Shown one piece after another: positions 44,197 to 53,323 of a stretch of DNA of 64,000 nucleotides (positions within the stretch are counted from its first letter, which is position 1; each line of letters begins with the position of its first letter). Under the pieces are notes generated by a model, which ran no database searches, had not been told where the DNA came from, and saw only the letters and a list, made by a program, of their open reading frames with translations. The DNA lies in contig JAQSDM010000004.1 in assembly GCA_029945945.1 (NCBI GenBank), positions 220,420-284,419 on the forward strand. Reading direction: 5' to 3'. Origin of the DNA: Algoriphagus sp. GTDB taxonomy: Bacteria > Bacteroidota > Bacteroidia > Cytophagales > Cyclobacteriaceae. A program made the translations under genes and the position numbers.

Positions 44197-44240
44197 GGGT
44201 TGATATTTCTGATCTAAATTAAATAATTTAAGTGGTCACA

Positions 44241-44272
44241 AAAAAAGGGCGCCCAATGGGCGCCCTTCTGTG
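44241..44272 (-). terminator. Terminator after zinc protease gene
   Basis: AAGGGCGCCC (44245-44254) / GGGCGCCCTT (44258-44267), perfect 10-bp stem. The T run is on the minus strand, behind the protease stop. Confidence 0.85.
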
Positions 44273-44284
44273 ATTGATTAATTC

Positions 44285-46813
44285 TTACTGAGGATCAAGA
44301 ATTTTGTTGATTCTCTCCAAGGCATCCTCCAGGTGAAGTTTCGACATTCTGTCAGAAGTTCTTGGAATTGCTGCTCTGATTTCTCTTTGCAAGATTTTGA
44401 ATTCTCCTCTTGCCATTGGTCGGATATCAGACTGGGAAGCGTCTATTTGTGGTCCTGCAAATCCTCTGAATGCAGCGGGTAAGGGTGCAACCTCCCCGGT
44501 CAGCATTAATTCCAATCGCTCAATATGCGCGCGTTGAAGTGCTCTTCTGTGCACGTCGATGGTTCTCCCGGCAGCTAATTCTGTCCAGATTCCTTTTCTC
44601 AGATCATCGAAAAGCTCGGTGATTTTGTAGGCATCATTTCCGTTTAGCGCTTCATTTTCAATAACTCTTCCAAGTCTGCCCCAATCCAAAATTCCATTGA
44701 GTGTCGTCACCTGAACTCCGCGGACTCTTTCAAGCGCACCGAAGTCGCCAATTCTGGCGAAGATGGCATCATCCATCAACCAGGTCGGTGTGGCAAATAA
44801 TTCTTTGTTCAGGAAAGCAACTGCTGATTTCTGGATTTCTTTTGGAGTATGGGTATAGACAACTTCCTCTTGTCCGGCAGATTTATAGATTTCCATTACT
44901 CCACCTACGTTGGTTCTCACGTGACCCATGTATCTGTTGTACTGGCCGATTACCTGACCATACATTTCAGAGAGATCTTCGTAGCCTTTATATGGTTTGT
45001 CTTCTTCAGCAGTCCATTCCATCAGGTTTGGCATGATTCGCTTCAGGTTCTTGATTCCATAATCGGAAGCTTTCATAGCATCGTCGCCAAGATCTTCACT
45101 TTGAGTGGTCGGATCATAGCTGTTTCCCTGACGTCCGTATCTGTAAACCGGATCACCTTTCTTTGCCAAAATCCACTCATTAAGAGTCTTCTGCTCTTCC
45201 TCTGGAGTTGATGCATCCAGGATTGGTCTGTAGCCCCATGCGATTGCATATTTATCATACGGTCCTACTTCCGGCATTAAGCTGACTCCGACATCTTCTG
45301 GCTGTGCGATGTAATTGAATCGGGCATAGTCCATCAGTGAAGGAGCCGTTCCCATTTCTTTGGTGAATGCAGGATCTCTTAGCTTATCCACTGGATAGGC
45401 ATGAGAAGATGCGAAATTGTGAGGTAAACCCAACGTATGGCCTACCTCGTGAGAGGATACAAAACGTACCAATCTTCCCATTACTTCATCATCGAACTGG
45501 ACGCTCCTGGCTGAAGGATTAATGGCTGCTGTTTGGATGAAGAACCAGTTTCTGAGCAGGTTCATCACATTGTGATACCATCCGATGTCTGATTCCAGAA
45601 TCTCTCCTGATCTTGGATCAGATACGTGAGGTCCATAGGCATTTTGAATGTCAGAAGCGAAGTATCTGATCACAGAATATCGGGCATCTTCAGGACTCCA
45701 GGTTGGATCTTCCTCCGGTGTAGGAGCTACTTTGGCAATAATGGCATTTTTGAAACCAGCTTCTTCGAATGCTTTCTGCCAGTCTTCCACACCTGCTATC
45801 AAATGAGGAACCCATTGCTTTGGCGTCGCAGGATCGATGTAATACACAATTTGCTTCTTAGGCTCTACTAATTCGCCTCTTTTGAATTTCTCAATGTCTT
45901 CTTCTTTCACTTCAAGTCTCCAGCGATCCAGGAAGGTTCTTGTAGAAGCTTTTTGAGCTTCTGCGCCATAGTCTACAATAGATCTGCTAAACCAACCAAC
46001 TCTTCTGTCAGAAAGTCTTTGCATCATCGGTTCTTCAGGAAGAAGTACCATTGATGAGTTCATCTCCAAGGTGATCAGTCCGGTTGAACTGTTTGAAGGC
46101 GGCTCAGCGGCAGCGTAGGTCAGGACGTACCTTGCCTCGATGTTAATCGGGTAAGTGTGGATATGCTCAATGTAAGTTCGATCTGTATCCAGTCTGCTTA
46201 CTTTGTATTCTGTACGACGGTTACGCTGCAGGCCAAGAGCCTGAACGTCTTTGTTGAACAAATCTGTTACTTCAATTACGATCCCTGTTGAGTCAGTTCC
46301 TCTGGATTTGATGTCAAATTTTTGAAGGATTGGCTCCAGGTTGGAATTTTTGACCGCAGTCGCGATTGGAAGAGAATCGGCAGCATAGTTATTGACCGAC
46401 ACTACTTTCAGTAGGATATCGTCGTTGTTTTTTTCCCATCTTAGCATCAGGGTATTGGTACGCTCTCCTCCATATCCGATACCATCAGCAGTTTTGGCTA
46501 TTGTAGTCACCATGAGCATATCTCTGCCTAGCAGAGAATCAGGGATTTCATAGAAAAACTTGTTCTCGATTTGGTGAACTTTGAATAGTCCCTCTTTCGA
46601 TTTTGCTTTTGCCGTGATTACCTCTTTGTAAGGTTTTGGGCCGGTGGCAGGCGGACCATTTTGGGGACGGGCAGGAGGAGTCACTGTCGTAGCCGCAGGA
46701 GCGTCTTTTTTCTTTTTCTTTTGCGCAAAAGAATCATGGGAATAAATCAAGATTCCCAGTACGCCAAGAACAAGAGTCAATCTCCTCAGCAATTTGGGTA
46801 AGGTGTTTTTCAT
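44285..46813 (-). CDS. Secreted zinc-dependent metalloprotease (DUF5117/DUF5118 family)
   Basis: 842 residues, signal peptide to SFA (~30) then a lysine/proline linker (QKKKKKDAPAATTVTPPA). DUF5118 and DUF5117 parts precede the catalytic site SSHEVGHTLGLPHNFASS (~430-446), an HExxHxxGxxH zinc motif as in metzincins. Downstream LMDYARFNYIAQPED (~475) provides the Met-turn-like sequence. Homologues are typical of Bacteroidota and considered secreted proteases. Monocistronic. It starts 109 bp from the divergent flavoprotein gene. Confidence 0.92.
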   Translation of the reverse strand: MKNTLPKLLRRLTLVLGVLGILIYSHDSFAQKKKKKDAPAATTVTPPARPQNGPPATGPKPYKEVITAKAKSKEGLFKVHQIENKFFYEIPDSLLGRDMLMVTTIAKTADGIGYGGERTNTLMLRWEKNNDDILLKVVSVNNYAADSLPIATAVKNSNLEPILQKFDIKSRGTDSTGIVIEVTDLFNKDVQALGLQRNRRTEYKVSRLDTDRTYIEHIHTYPINIEARYVLTYAAAEPPSNSSTGLITLEMNSSMVLLPEEPMMQRLSDRRVGWFSRSIVDYGAEAQKASTRTFLDRWRLEVKEEDIEKFKRGELVEPKKQIVYYIDPATPKQWVPHLIAGVEDWQKAFEEAGFKNAIIAKVAPTPEEDPTWSPEDARYSVIRYFASDIQNAYGPHVSDPRSGEILESDIGWYHNVMNLLRNWFFIQTAAINPSARSVQFDDEVMGRLVRFVSSHEVGHTLGLPHNFASSHAYPVDKLRDPAFTKEMGTAPSLMDYARFNYIAQPEDVGVSLMPEVGPYDKYAIAWGYRPILDASTPEEEQKTLNEWILAKKGDPVYRYGRQGNSYDPTTQSEDLGDDAMKASDYGIKNLKRIMPNLMEWTAEEDKPYKGYEDLSEMYGQVIGQYNRYMGHVRTNVGGVMEIYKSAGQEEVVYTHTPKEIQKSAVAFLNKELFATPTWLMDDAIFARIGDFGALERVRGVQVTTLNGILDWGRLGRVIENEALNGNDAYKITELFDDLRKGIWTELAAGRTIDVHRRALQRAHIERLELMLTGEVAPLPAAFRGFAGPQIDASQSDIRPMARGEFKILQREIRAAIPRTSDRMSKLHLEDALERINKILDPQ

Positions 46814-46922
46814 CGTAAATAGTTTTGATTAGGAAATAAATAAACTTTCATTTTCTGGTAAGAGTCACCAAGTAAACTTAATATTTGATAAACGGTTTAA
46901 TCTCCGAACTAAAGGCAATCTA

Positions 46923-48038
46923 TTGGAACCCAAGCAAGATGTGATCGTGATAGGAGGCGGACTGGCAGGGCTTGTTTCTGCTATTCTACTGGCCAAAAAT
47001 GGACATAAGGTTCTTTTGGTTGAGAAAAAGCAGTACCCGTTTCATCGGGTTTGTGGCGAATATGTGTCTAACGAAGCACTTGATTTTCTGAAAAGGGAAA
47101 GCTTATTACCCGGTGATTTTGACCTTCCTGAGATCAAACACTTTTTATTCACAGACACAGCCGGGAAACCAGTCACTATTCCGCTCGACCTCGGAGGATT
47201 TGGGATCAGCCGATATGTGCTGGATGATTTTATGTACAAACAGGCGCTGAGTTTTGGAGTGAAATTCCGAACCGGAACGCAGGTTGTTGGGTACATCTTT
47301 GATGAAAAAGCCGATGAATTCCTATTGGAGCTTTCGGATCAAACTCATGTCTCGGCGAGACAGGTAATAGGAGCTTTTGGGAAGCGATCCCGGTTGGATA
47401 AAGTCATGGAGCGGCCTTTTATCCAAAAGCGAAGTCCTTTTATCGGAGTCAAGTACCATATCAAAACTGATTTTGCCCGGGATGTCGTTGCCCTTCATAA
47501 TTTTGAAGGAGGCTACTGCGGGATAAATTCGATCGAGGAGGAAAAATATAACCTTTGCTACCTGGGAAGCAGAGATCAGCTGCGCAAATTCGGATCGGTG
47601 GAAGAAATGGAACGAGAAATTCTCTGGAAAAACCCAGCTCTGAAAACGCTATTCAATGAAAGCGAATTCCTTTTTGAAAAACCTGAAGTGATCAATGAAA
47701 TCAATTTTGAGCCAAAAAAACCAGTTGAGGATCATATTCTAATGGCCGGAGATTCGGCAGGTCTGATAACTCCCCTTTGCGGAAATGGGATGGCGATTGC
47801 CATTCATTCCGGCAAAATGGCTGCTGAGGCGATCATGAAAGGAAAAAGCCGCAAGGATATAGAATTGATGTATGAGAGTTCCTGGAGAAAGGAGTTTCAA
47901 ACCCGACTAAGAATAGGAAGAATTGTGCAGAATCTTTTTGGTGCAAAGAGTGCTTCAGTTTTAACCAGAAAGCTGATTCAGAACATTCCGTTTTTTGCGA
48001 GGCAAATCATCAAAAACACGCACGGAAGGCCTTTTTAA
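46923..48038 (+). CDS. FAD-dependent oxidoreductase, geranylgeranyl-reductase-like
   Basis: 371 residues from a TTG (a GTG six codons later is possible). The Rossmann FAD motif DVIVIGGGLAGLVSAILLAKNG (~6-27) is followed by the group signature YPFHRVCGEYVSNEALDFL (~38) and the second FAD motif LMAGDSAGLITPLCGNGMAIAIHSGKMAAEAI (~275-306). This matches the geranylgeranyl reductase/UbiH-like class, which reduces isoprenoid double bonds or hydroxylates aromatic rings. It is next to a UbiA prenyltransferase and a type III polyketide synthase, so tailoring of a prenylated aromatic is the best inference. Confidence 0.85.
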   Translation: MEPKQDVIVIGGGLAGLVSAILLAKNGHKVLLVEKKQYPFHRVCGEYVSNEALDFLKRESLLPGDFDLPEIKHFLFTDTAGKPVTIPLDLGGFGISRYVLDDFMYKQALSFGVKFRTGTQVVGYIFDEKADEFLLELSDQTHVSARQVIGAFGKRSRLDKVMERPFIQKRSPFIGVKYHIKTDFARDVVALHNFEGGYCGINSIEEEKYNLCYLGSRDQLRKFGSVEEMEREILWKNPALKTLFNESEFLFEKPEVINEINFEPKKPVEDHILMAGDSAGLITPLCGNGMAIAIHSGKMAAEAIMKGKSRKDIELMYESSWRKEFQTRLRIGRIVQNLFGAKSASVLTRKLIQNIPFFARQIIKNTHGRPF

Positions 48039-48043
48039 ATTCT

Positions 48044-48943
48044 TCAATAGGACCCAAAAACCTGAAGGATTTGTGTGTTCTCCAGGAAATAGTAGATAAA
48101 GAAAGCATTCAGAGCCAAAGCTGAAATAGAATTCATTCCCATTGCCCAACTATAGCTGGCATATTTTGTAGGATTCAGTTGAATAAAGGTAAACCAGATC
48201 AGAAAAAACACCATAATCGGAGCCATTGCACTCAGGTAAATCCAAAGGATATCGAGTTGATTTCTGTCGATGAAATACCAGGCAAAAGCCAGACCAGTGA
48301 TCAAAAACATGATTGAGGAAAAGAGAAAGGTTCCTTTGATCCCTAAAATTAGACTGAGAGTCCGGTCTCCTCTTTTGGAATCTTCTCTGTGCTGATAGAC
48401 TTGGGTTAGCGGATAACTTCCCCAAAGCATGATGCTTGTCAAAAGTCCCGGAATGATCACATGTGGTTTGTACATAACGGTCCAGTCCAGCTCGCTGATC
48501 CCGGCGTAAACCATTCCAAAGGTGAAAAATCCCTGGAAAAATCCGGCGATAAACCAACTCAGCCAGGGATACTTTTTGATGCGGATTGATGGATGACTGT
48601 AGGCCATGCTGACCAGCCCGTAAACCAAAATCATTGATGCAAAGCTCCAATTGATCAATAAACCAAGTCCAATCGCAATCGCGAAAAACACCATGGAAAG
48701 CCAATACAAATCCTTCGTGACTTTGGGAGGATTCTCCAAACCACCGATGCTTTCTTCATCCTTATCAAAATAGCTGTTGTAACCATTACTTGAAGGGTAA
48801 AGAAATAAGTGAAGAGAAAGAAAGACATACAACAGGCGGAGCTCGTTCAGATTTGGGGTCAATGCAAGGGCAAAGAAAAAGACAGGCATTAAAAATAAAG
48901 AAAATGGGATGCGCAGGTGTTTTAGGCTCGATATTGTAATCAT
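48044..48943 (-). CDS. UbiA family prenyltransferase
   Basis: 299 residues with about eight to nine membrane helices. The first aspartate motif is NGYNSYFDKDEESIGG (~54-69, N-x(3-4)-DxxxD-like); the second is VYQHREDSKRGDRTLSLILG (~180-199, with DxxxxD). Both chelate the Mg-prenyl-diphosphate. These enzymes attach a prenyl chain to an aromatic ring in the inner membrane. Stop codons of this gene and the flavoprotein are 5 bp apart; its start is divergent from the polyketide synthase over 92 bp. The chain length is not predictable. Confidence 0.87.
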   Translation of the reverse strand: MITISSLKHLRIPFSLFLMPVFFFALALTPNLNELRLLYVFLSLHLFLYPSSNGYNSYFDKDEESIGGLENPPKVTKDLYWLSMVFFAIAIGLGLLINWSFASMILVYGLVSMAYSHPSIRIKKYPWLSWFIAGFFQGFFTFGMVYAGISELDWTVMYKPHVIIPGLLTSIMLWGSYPLTQVYQHREDSKRGDRTLSLILGIKGTFLFSSIMFLITGLAFAWYFIDRNQLDILWIYLSAMAPIMVFFLIWFTFIQLNPTKYASYSWAMGMNSISALALNAFFIYYFLENTQILQVFGSY

Positions 48944-49035
48944 GTCGTATATATATTATTCAGAAGAACCTTATACTGAACTGAAGGTTACATAGCTATT
49001 CTTCCAATTTAGAAATTATCTTTTAACTTGATTAC

Positions 49036-50115
49036 ATGAAATCCAGCATAGTAAGTATTGGCCTGGCAAATCCAGGCAAGCCAATCGAGCAGTCGGTCAT
49101 TTCGGATTTTATGAAAGTCGCCCATGAACTGGATGAAGTCGAGGGGAGAAAGCTGGGATTTTTATACAGGATGTCGGGAATTTCTACCCGACATAGTGTA
49201 TTAAATGACTTTTCTAAAAAGAATCCGACTGAATTTTCATTTTTTCCGAAGGACAAGAATTTGGAGCCATTTCCGGGAACGAAGGCAAGAATGGAAATTT
49301 TCCGGACCGAAGCGCCTGATTTATGTGAAAAGGCGGTCATTGATTGCCTGGAAAAATCAGGGCAGACTGCTGATTCTATTACACATTTGATTTTAGTCTC
49401 CTGCACAGGGATGGTTGCCCCGGGTGTCGAGTTGGAGTTGATGCGACGGCTAGGTCTGAGTGATAACGTGGAGCGCTATTGTGTACATTTTATGGGTTGC
49501 TATGCGGCATTCACCGGGATCAAGCTTGCCGATAAAATTCTTCATGCTGAGCCGGAGGCAAGAGTATTGCTGGTTTCAGTCGAACTTTGTACCCTTCATT
49601 TTCAGAAAGAGTATGTGGAGGATAATATCCTGGCCAATTCACTTTTCGCAGATGGAGCAGCGGCAGCCTTGATCATGAAATCAGAAAAAGGATTGTCTAT
49701 TGAATCTTACCTGAGCCAGGTTTTGCGCGAAGGAGAGGAAGATATGGCTTGGGGAATAGGTGACTTTGGATTTGAAATGCGCCTGAGTAAATATATTCCT
49801 TCTTTGTTGGACCAAGGAATTCGGAGTCTCAGAGAGGTTTTTGAGAAAAAATTCAATCTTTCCGGGATCAAGAATTTTGCAATCCACCCTGGTGGAAAAC
49901 AGATTTTACAAAAGGTGCAGGAAGCATTTGAATTGAATCCTTCAGTGAATAAACATGCAGCTGATGTGCTGAATCGATATGGAAACATGTCCTCGGCAAC
50001 TATTCTTTTTGTGCTTTCCAGGATGATGGAAGACGTGGAAATCACAGGAAATATTTTGTCTTTGGGATTTGGCCCGGGCCTCACGCTGGAAACTCTTTAT
50101 CTGGATAAGCGATGA
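49036..50115 (+). CDS. Type III polyketide synthase (chalcone/stilbene synthase family)
   Basis: 359 residues, standard length. The catalytic triad is intact: Cys in MGCYAAFTG (~155), His in FAIHPGGKQIL (~284), Asn in RYGNMSSATILF (~317). SCTGMVAPGVE (~125), the central FADGAAAALI (~200) and the closing LSLGFGPGLTLE complete the family pattern. It condenses an acyl-CoA starter with malonyl-CoA and cyclises the chain to a phloroglucinol, resorcinol or pyrone. The downstream methyltransferase start overlaps its stop (ATGA). Starter unit unknown. Confidence 0.93.
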   Translation: MKSSIVSIGLANPGKPIEQSVISDFMKVAHELDEVEGRKLGFLYRMSGISTRHSVLNDFSKKNPTEFSFFPKDKNLEPFPGTKARMEIFRTEAPDLCEKAVIDCLEKSGQTADSITHLILVSCTGMVAPGVELELMRRLGLSDNVERYCVHFMGCYAAFTGIKLADKILHAEPEARVLLVSVELCTLHFQKEYVEDNILANSLFADGAAAALIMKSEKGLSIESYLSQVLREGEEDMAWGIGDFGFEMRLSKYIPSLLDQGIRSLREVFEKKFNLSGIKNFAIHPGGKQILQKVQEAFELNPSVNKHAADVLNRYGNMSSATILFVLSRMMEDVEITGNILSLGFGPGLTLETLYLDKR

Positions 50116-50816
50116 GCCGATTTGATCAAAGAAGCGAGGAAAAAGAACTCATGGATGATCTTGAGTGCTCAGGTGAAGTCCTGGAGCAAACTTTGCGCGA
50201 GCTGAAAACAATCAACCGCTGGCTGGGAGGAAATTATGTGACCACGTCCGGTCTTTCCAAACTTTTTAAATCAAAACCTCAACAATCCTATTCGATCGCG
50301 GATATTGGTTGTGGAGGAGGAGATATGGTTCGAATCATGAATGATTGGGCGAATTCCAGGAATTTCAAGGTTGATTTTACAGGAGTTGATGCCAATCCAA
50401 ATATCATTGAGCTGGCAAAGCAACGATTGATAGATTTGCCAGAAATCAAATGGAAAACCCAGAATGTCTTTGATTCAGAATTTGCATCAGATTCGGTGGA
50501 TGTCGTGACTTGCACACTTTTTACACATCATTTCACGGATTCAGAACTGGTATCATTGCTGACGGCTTTTCGTCAAAAGGCGAAATTGGGAATTGTGATT
50601 AATGACCTCCATCGCCACCCATTGGCCTATTACAGTATCCGACTGTTAACCAGTTGGTTTAGTCGATCTCCGATGGTCCAAAATGATGCGCCAGTATCAG
50701 TTTTAAGGAGCTTTTCCAGACAGGATTGGGAGAGGATATTGAATGCGGCAAAAATTACAGACTTCAAAATTACCTGGAATTGGGCTTTTCGTTGGCAAGT
50801 CTATGTCCTATTTTAG
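50112..50816 (+). CDS. SAM-dependent methyltransferase of the polyketide locus
   Basis: 234 residues. Motif I IADIGCGGGDMVRIM (~62-76), motif II DFTGVDANPNIIELA (~88), and motif IV VDVVTCTLFTHHF (~125) define a class I methyltransferase similar to the UbiE/Methyltransf_25 group. GIVINDLHRHPLAYYSIRLLTSWFS (~158) looks like a membrane-near helix often seen in quinone or polyketide methyltransferases. Start overlaps the synthase stop by 4 bp, so the product is very likely methylated by it. Confidence 0.87.
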   Translation: MSRFDQRSEEKELMDDLECSGEVLEQTLRELKTINRWLGGNYVTTSGLSKLFKSKPQQSYSIADIGCGGGDMVRIMNDWANSRNFKVDFTGVDANPNIIELAKQRLIDLPEIKWKTQNVFDSEFASDSVDVVTCTLFTHHFTDSELVSLLTAFRQKAKLGIVINDLHRHPLAYYSIRLLTSWFSRSPMVQNDAPVSVLRSFSRQDWERILNAAKITDFKITWNWAFRWQVYVLF

Positions 50817-50852
50817 GACTTTTGAAACCAATTATTAAACCAACTTAAGACA

Positions 50853-51713
50853 ATGGAATTATCTCCGGAAACCGTGAAGGAGCTGTTAGGCCAAGGAATT
50901 CAGCTTGGGTATAAGATTGTACCATCCCTTATTTATGCATTATTTTTCTACCTGGTAGGCAGATTCATTGTATTGAAGCTTGTCAAAGGTTTTACAAAAA
51001 TTCTTCACCGAAGAGAGGAAAATCCTTCACTCAATGACTTTTTAATTGGCTTAGTAAAAGCCTTGTTGTTTGTTTCCTTATTTATTGGAATTGCAACCAT
51101 TCTGGGTGTTCCGGCTTCTTCTTTTCTGGCGATTCTTGGCGCTGCAGGATTGGCGATTGGTCTTGCCCTTCAGGGTTCATTATCCAATTTTGCAGGAGGT
51201 GTATTGATTTTACTTTTCAAGCCTTTCCGGGTTGGCGATACCATCACTGGTCAGGGGCATACCGGCACTGTAAAAAAGATTGATGTGCTTTACACTCACC
51301 TGAACACCTTTGACAATAAGGAAGTGATCATCCCAAATGGTAATCTGGCTAATTCTGATGTGGTCAATTTCAGCTCTCAGGAAACCCGCAGAGTGGATTT
51401 TACAGTTGGTGTGGCTTACGGAACCAATCTAAAAGTGGTCAAAGATCTTATTTTAGGAATAATAAATAAGGATAAGCGAGTGTTAAAGGATCCACTGCCT
51501 TTTGTTGCATTCAATGCTTTTGGTGCAAGTTCATTGGATCTTGTTGTAAGAGTTTGGGTGAATACCCCGGATTATTGGGACGTTTATTTTTCAAATATGG
51601 AAGCGATAAAAGAGGCTTTCGAGAAAAATAAGATTGAGATTCCGTACCCGAAAAGTGATGTTTACCATCACTATCCAAGTGGAGGGATGATTAAAGAAAA
51701 GGAGGTTGAATAA
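50853..51713 (+). CDS. MscS family mechanosensitive ion channel
   Basis: 286 residues. About three N-terminal helices, of which the third (SSFLAILGAAGLAIGLALQGSLSNFAGGVLILLF, ~90-123) is the glycine/alanine-rich pore helix of MscS. Then the beta domain FRVGDTITGQGHTGTVKKIDVLYTHLNTFDNKEVIIPNGNLANSDVVNFSSQETRRV (~128-180) and the alpha-beta C-terminal domain. It acts as an osmotic safety valve in the inner membrane. It follows the methyltransferase by 36 bp and may be co-transcribed, but a metabolic link is unlikely. Confidence 0.92.
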   Translation: MELSPETVKELLGQGIQLGYKIVPSLIYALFFYLVGRFIVLKLVKGFTKILHRREENPSLNDFLIGLVKALLFVSLFIGIATILGVPASSFLAILGAAGLAIGLALQGSLSNFAGGVLILLFKPFRVGDTITGQGHTGTVKKIDVLYTHLNTFDNKEVIIPNGNLANSDVVNFSSQETRRVDFTVGVAYGTNLKVVKDLILGIINKDKRVLKDPLPFVAFNAFGASSLDLVVRVWVNTPDYWDVYFSNMEAIKEAFEKNKIEIPYPKSDVYHHYPSGGMIKEKEVE

Positions 51714-51734
51714 ACTCCTTATCAGTTTTGGAAA

Positions 51735-52412
51735 TTAAAACTGCTTAAGAACCTTTTCCAATGGTTTCCTCCTGATGTCCGGAACGTAGGTATTTTCTTT
51801 TGCGTAGCCAACCGGAATCAAAAGATATGGTTTCTCATGTGACGGCCTTTGAAGAATTTCACTTAAAAAATTCATGGGACTTGGCGTATGTGTCACAGCC
51901 ACAAGGCCGGTGTAATGAATTGCTGCTAATAAAAAACCACAGGCTATTCCCACTGATTCGCTGACGTAATAGTGTTGGACTTTTTCTCCGTTTTCCATTC
52001 CATAAGATTGCTTGAAGACCACAATCAAGTAAGGTGCCTCTTCCAAAAAGGGCTTTTCCCAATTCGTTCCGAGCGGTTTCAAATCATCTTTCCAGGTATC
52101 GGGCATCCTGCTTGAGTAGCTGATTTTCTCCTCCTCTTCTGCAGCTTCTCGGATTTTACGTTTTATCTCAGGATCTGAGACCAGGCAAAAAGTCCAGGGT
52201 TGCTTATGGGCTCCTGATGGAGCGGTACTGGCAGTTTGGATAATACTCTCCATCACTTCCAAAGGAATCGGTCGGGTATCAAACTCTCTCACCGTTCTCC
52301 GTTGATCCATTTCAAGATAAAATTCTCTTGATTTTCTGATCATTTCCTCCGGAGTTATTTGAGGTCTTTCGTACCGGATATGTCCAAATCCTTCAATGAT
52401 TTTCTTTTCCAT
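51735..52412 (-). CDS. Nitroreductase-family flavoprotein, iodotyrosine deiodinase-like
   Basis: 225 residues. Beyond the nitroreductase core, many signature stretches agree with iodotyrosine deiodinase: QRRTVREFDTRPIP, TAPSGAHKQPWTF (FMN-binding), EEEEKISYSSRM, DLKPLGTNWEKPFLEEAPYLI, HYYVSESVGIACGFLLAAI, and the closing RPSHEKPYLLIPVGYAKE...VPDIRRKPL. The Glu-Tyr-Lys set that grips the amino-acid zwitterion in the animal enzyme (E and Y in EEEKISY, K in DLKPLG) appears to be kept. Members reductively dehalogenate halotyrosines using FMN. The in vivo substrate in bacteria is unclear. Confidence 0.85.
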   Translation of the reverse strand: MEKKIIEGFGHIRYERPQITPEEMIRKSREFYLEMDQRRTVREFDTRPIPLEVMESIIQTASTAPSGAHKQPWTFCLVSDPEIKRKIREAAEEEEKISYSSRMPDTWKDDLKPLGTNWEKPFLEEAPYLIVVFKQSYGMENGEKVQHYYVSESVGIACGFLLAAIHYTGLVAVTHTPSPMNFLSEILQRPSHEKPYLLIPVGYAKENTYVPDIRRKPLEKVLKQF

Positions 52413-52415
52413 AAA

Positions 52416-52447
52416 AAAAAACGGCTACCTGAGAAAGATAGCCGTTT
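52416..52447 (-). terminator. Terminator after the minus-strand lipoprotein gene
   Basis: AAACGGCTA (52419-52427) / TAGCCGTTT (52439-52447); the T run is on the minus strand, behind the stop at 52468. Confidence 0.85.
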
Positions 52448-52467
52448 CGATTTAAAATCTGATCAGA

Positions 52468-53289
52468 TCAATCAAACGTAATATCTTTTGATCCGCCTGG
52501 ATAAGTGACCGTTCCAACTTTATCACAGGTGCCGGAACCATAATCAACACTTGATTTTATCCCCTTGTAGGTAAATTGCAAAACCCCCGAATTTGGTACC
52601 CAAATACCGGATGCAATACAAGTTTGTGTGAGTTTCAGTGGAGTAGTTATTAAGGTTGAATAATTGTAATCACCCCGGCTTTTTCCTTCTCCGGTTCCAG
52701 TCACAGAGGTTTCATAGCCTTGTGTAGATAGCTTAATTTCTCTTACCTGATTCATTTTCAGAGTAGCGAAGGTATTGTCCGGCCAAGTGATTTTTCCATT
52801 TTCAACTTTTACAGTCATAGTGATGGTACTTGTTGCCAAATTTAATCCTGTGTTGGTCAGGATTCTGGTTCCTTCCAGTTTCAATCCGTTGACCTCATAT
52901 CCTTCAAAGGAGGTGATTATCGTAGACCCTGGCAAAGCCAGATTACCGGAGTAAGTCAGGAGAACTTTTCCTTTTCGGATTATGCCTTCCGCACTTGTAC
53001 ATCCTGTGCCGAAGTCAATAATAATTTTCTTGGTGAGCTTATCCACTTTGACATCGGGATTCTGGCAAAGAAAAGTCTGACTCGAGTTGATAACCCTTGC
53101 TCCGAGACCATTTTCCTGCATTACTTCGAGAGTGATATTATCCACATCTTCATAGGAGCGATAGATTTCTACTTCATCTTCTAATAAACTAAGGTCAGGC
53201 TCAGGCAATACCTTATCAGAAATAGATTCGCATGAAATGATCAGAATAGAAATCATTCCAATAAAAAAGAGGGAAAAGAGGTTTTTCAT
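52468..53289 (-). CDS. Hypothetical lipoprotein
   Basis: ATG 53289 gives 273 residues; lipoprotein signal SILIISC (Cys ~20). The mature part is beta-rich (KIIIDFGTGCTSAEGIIRKGKVLLTYSGN, VTGTGEGKSRGDYNYSTLITTPL, VLQFTYKGIKSSVDYGSGTCDKVGTVTY) with four later cysteines (TFLCQ, GTGCT, QTCIA, GTCDK). I do not recognise a named family, although lipoproteins with GTGC and GTCD segments are frequent in Cytophagales. The frame opens at 53334, but that overlaps the small gene at 53324. Confidence 0.75.
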   Translation of the reverse strand: MKNLFSLFFIGMISILIISCESISDKVLPEPDLSLLEDEVEIYRSYEDVDNITLEVMQENGLGARVINSSQTFLCQNPDVKVDKLTKKIIIDFGTGCTSAEGIIRKGKVLLTYSGNLALPGSTIITSFEGYEVNGLKLEGTRILTNTGLNLATSTITMTVKVENGKITWPDNTFATLKMNQVREIKLSTQGYETSVTGTGEGKSRGDYNYSTLITTPLKLTQTCIASGIWVPNSGVLQFTYKGIKSSVDYGSGTCDKVGTVTYPGGSKDITFD

Positions 53290-53323
53290 AAAAGAGTAAT
53301 TTTTATTAGTTCTAAATCTATGG

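Noticed and set aside
51723..51743. CAGTTTT/AAAACTG hairpin between mscS and the deiodinase-like gene
   Set aside because: Only 7 AT-rich pairs and it overlaps the stop of the minus-strand gene; too weak to call a terminator.
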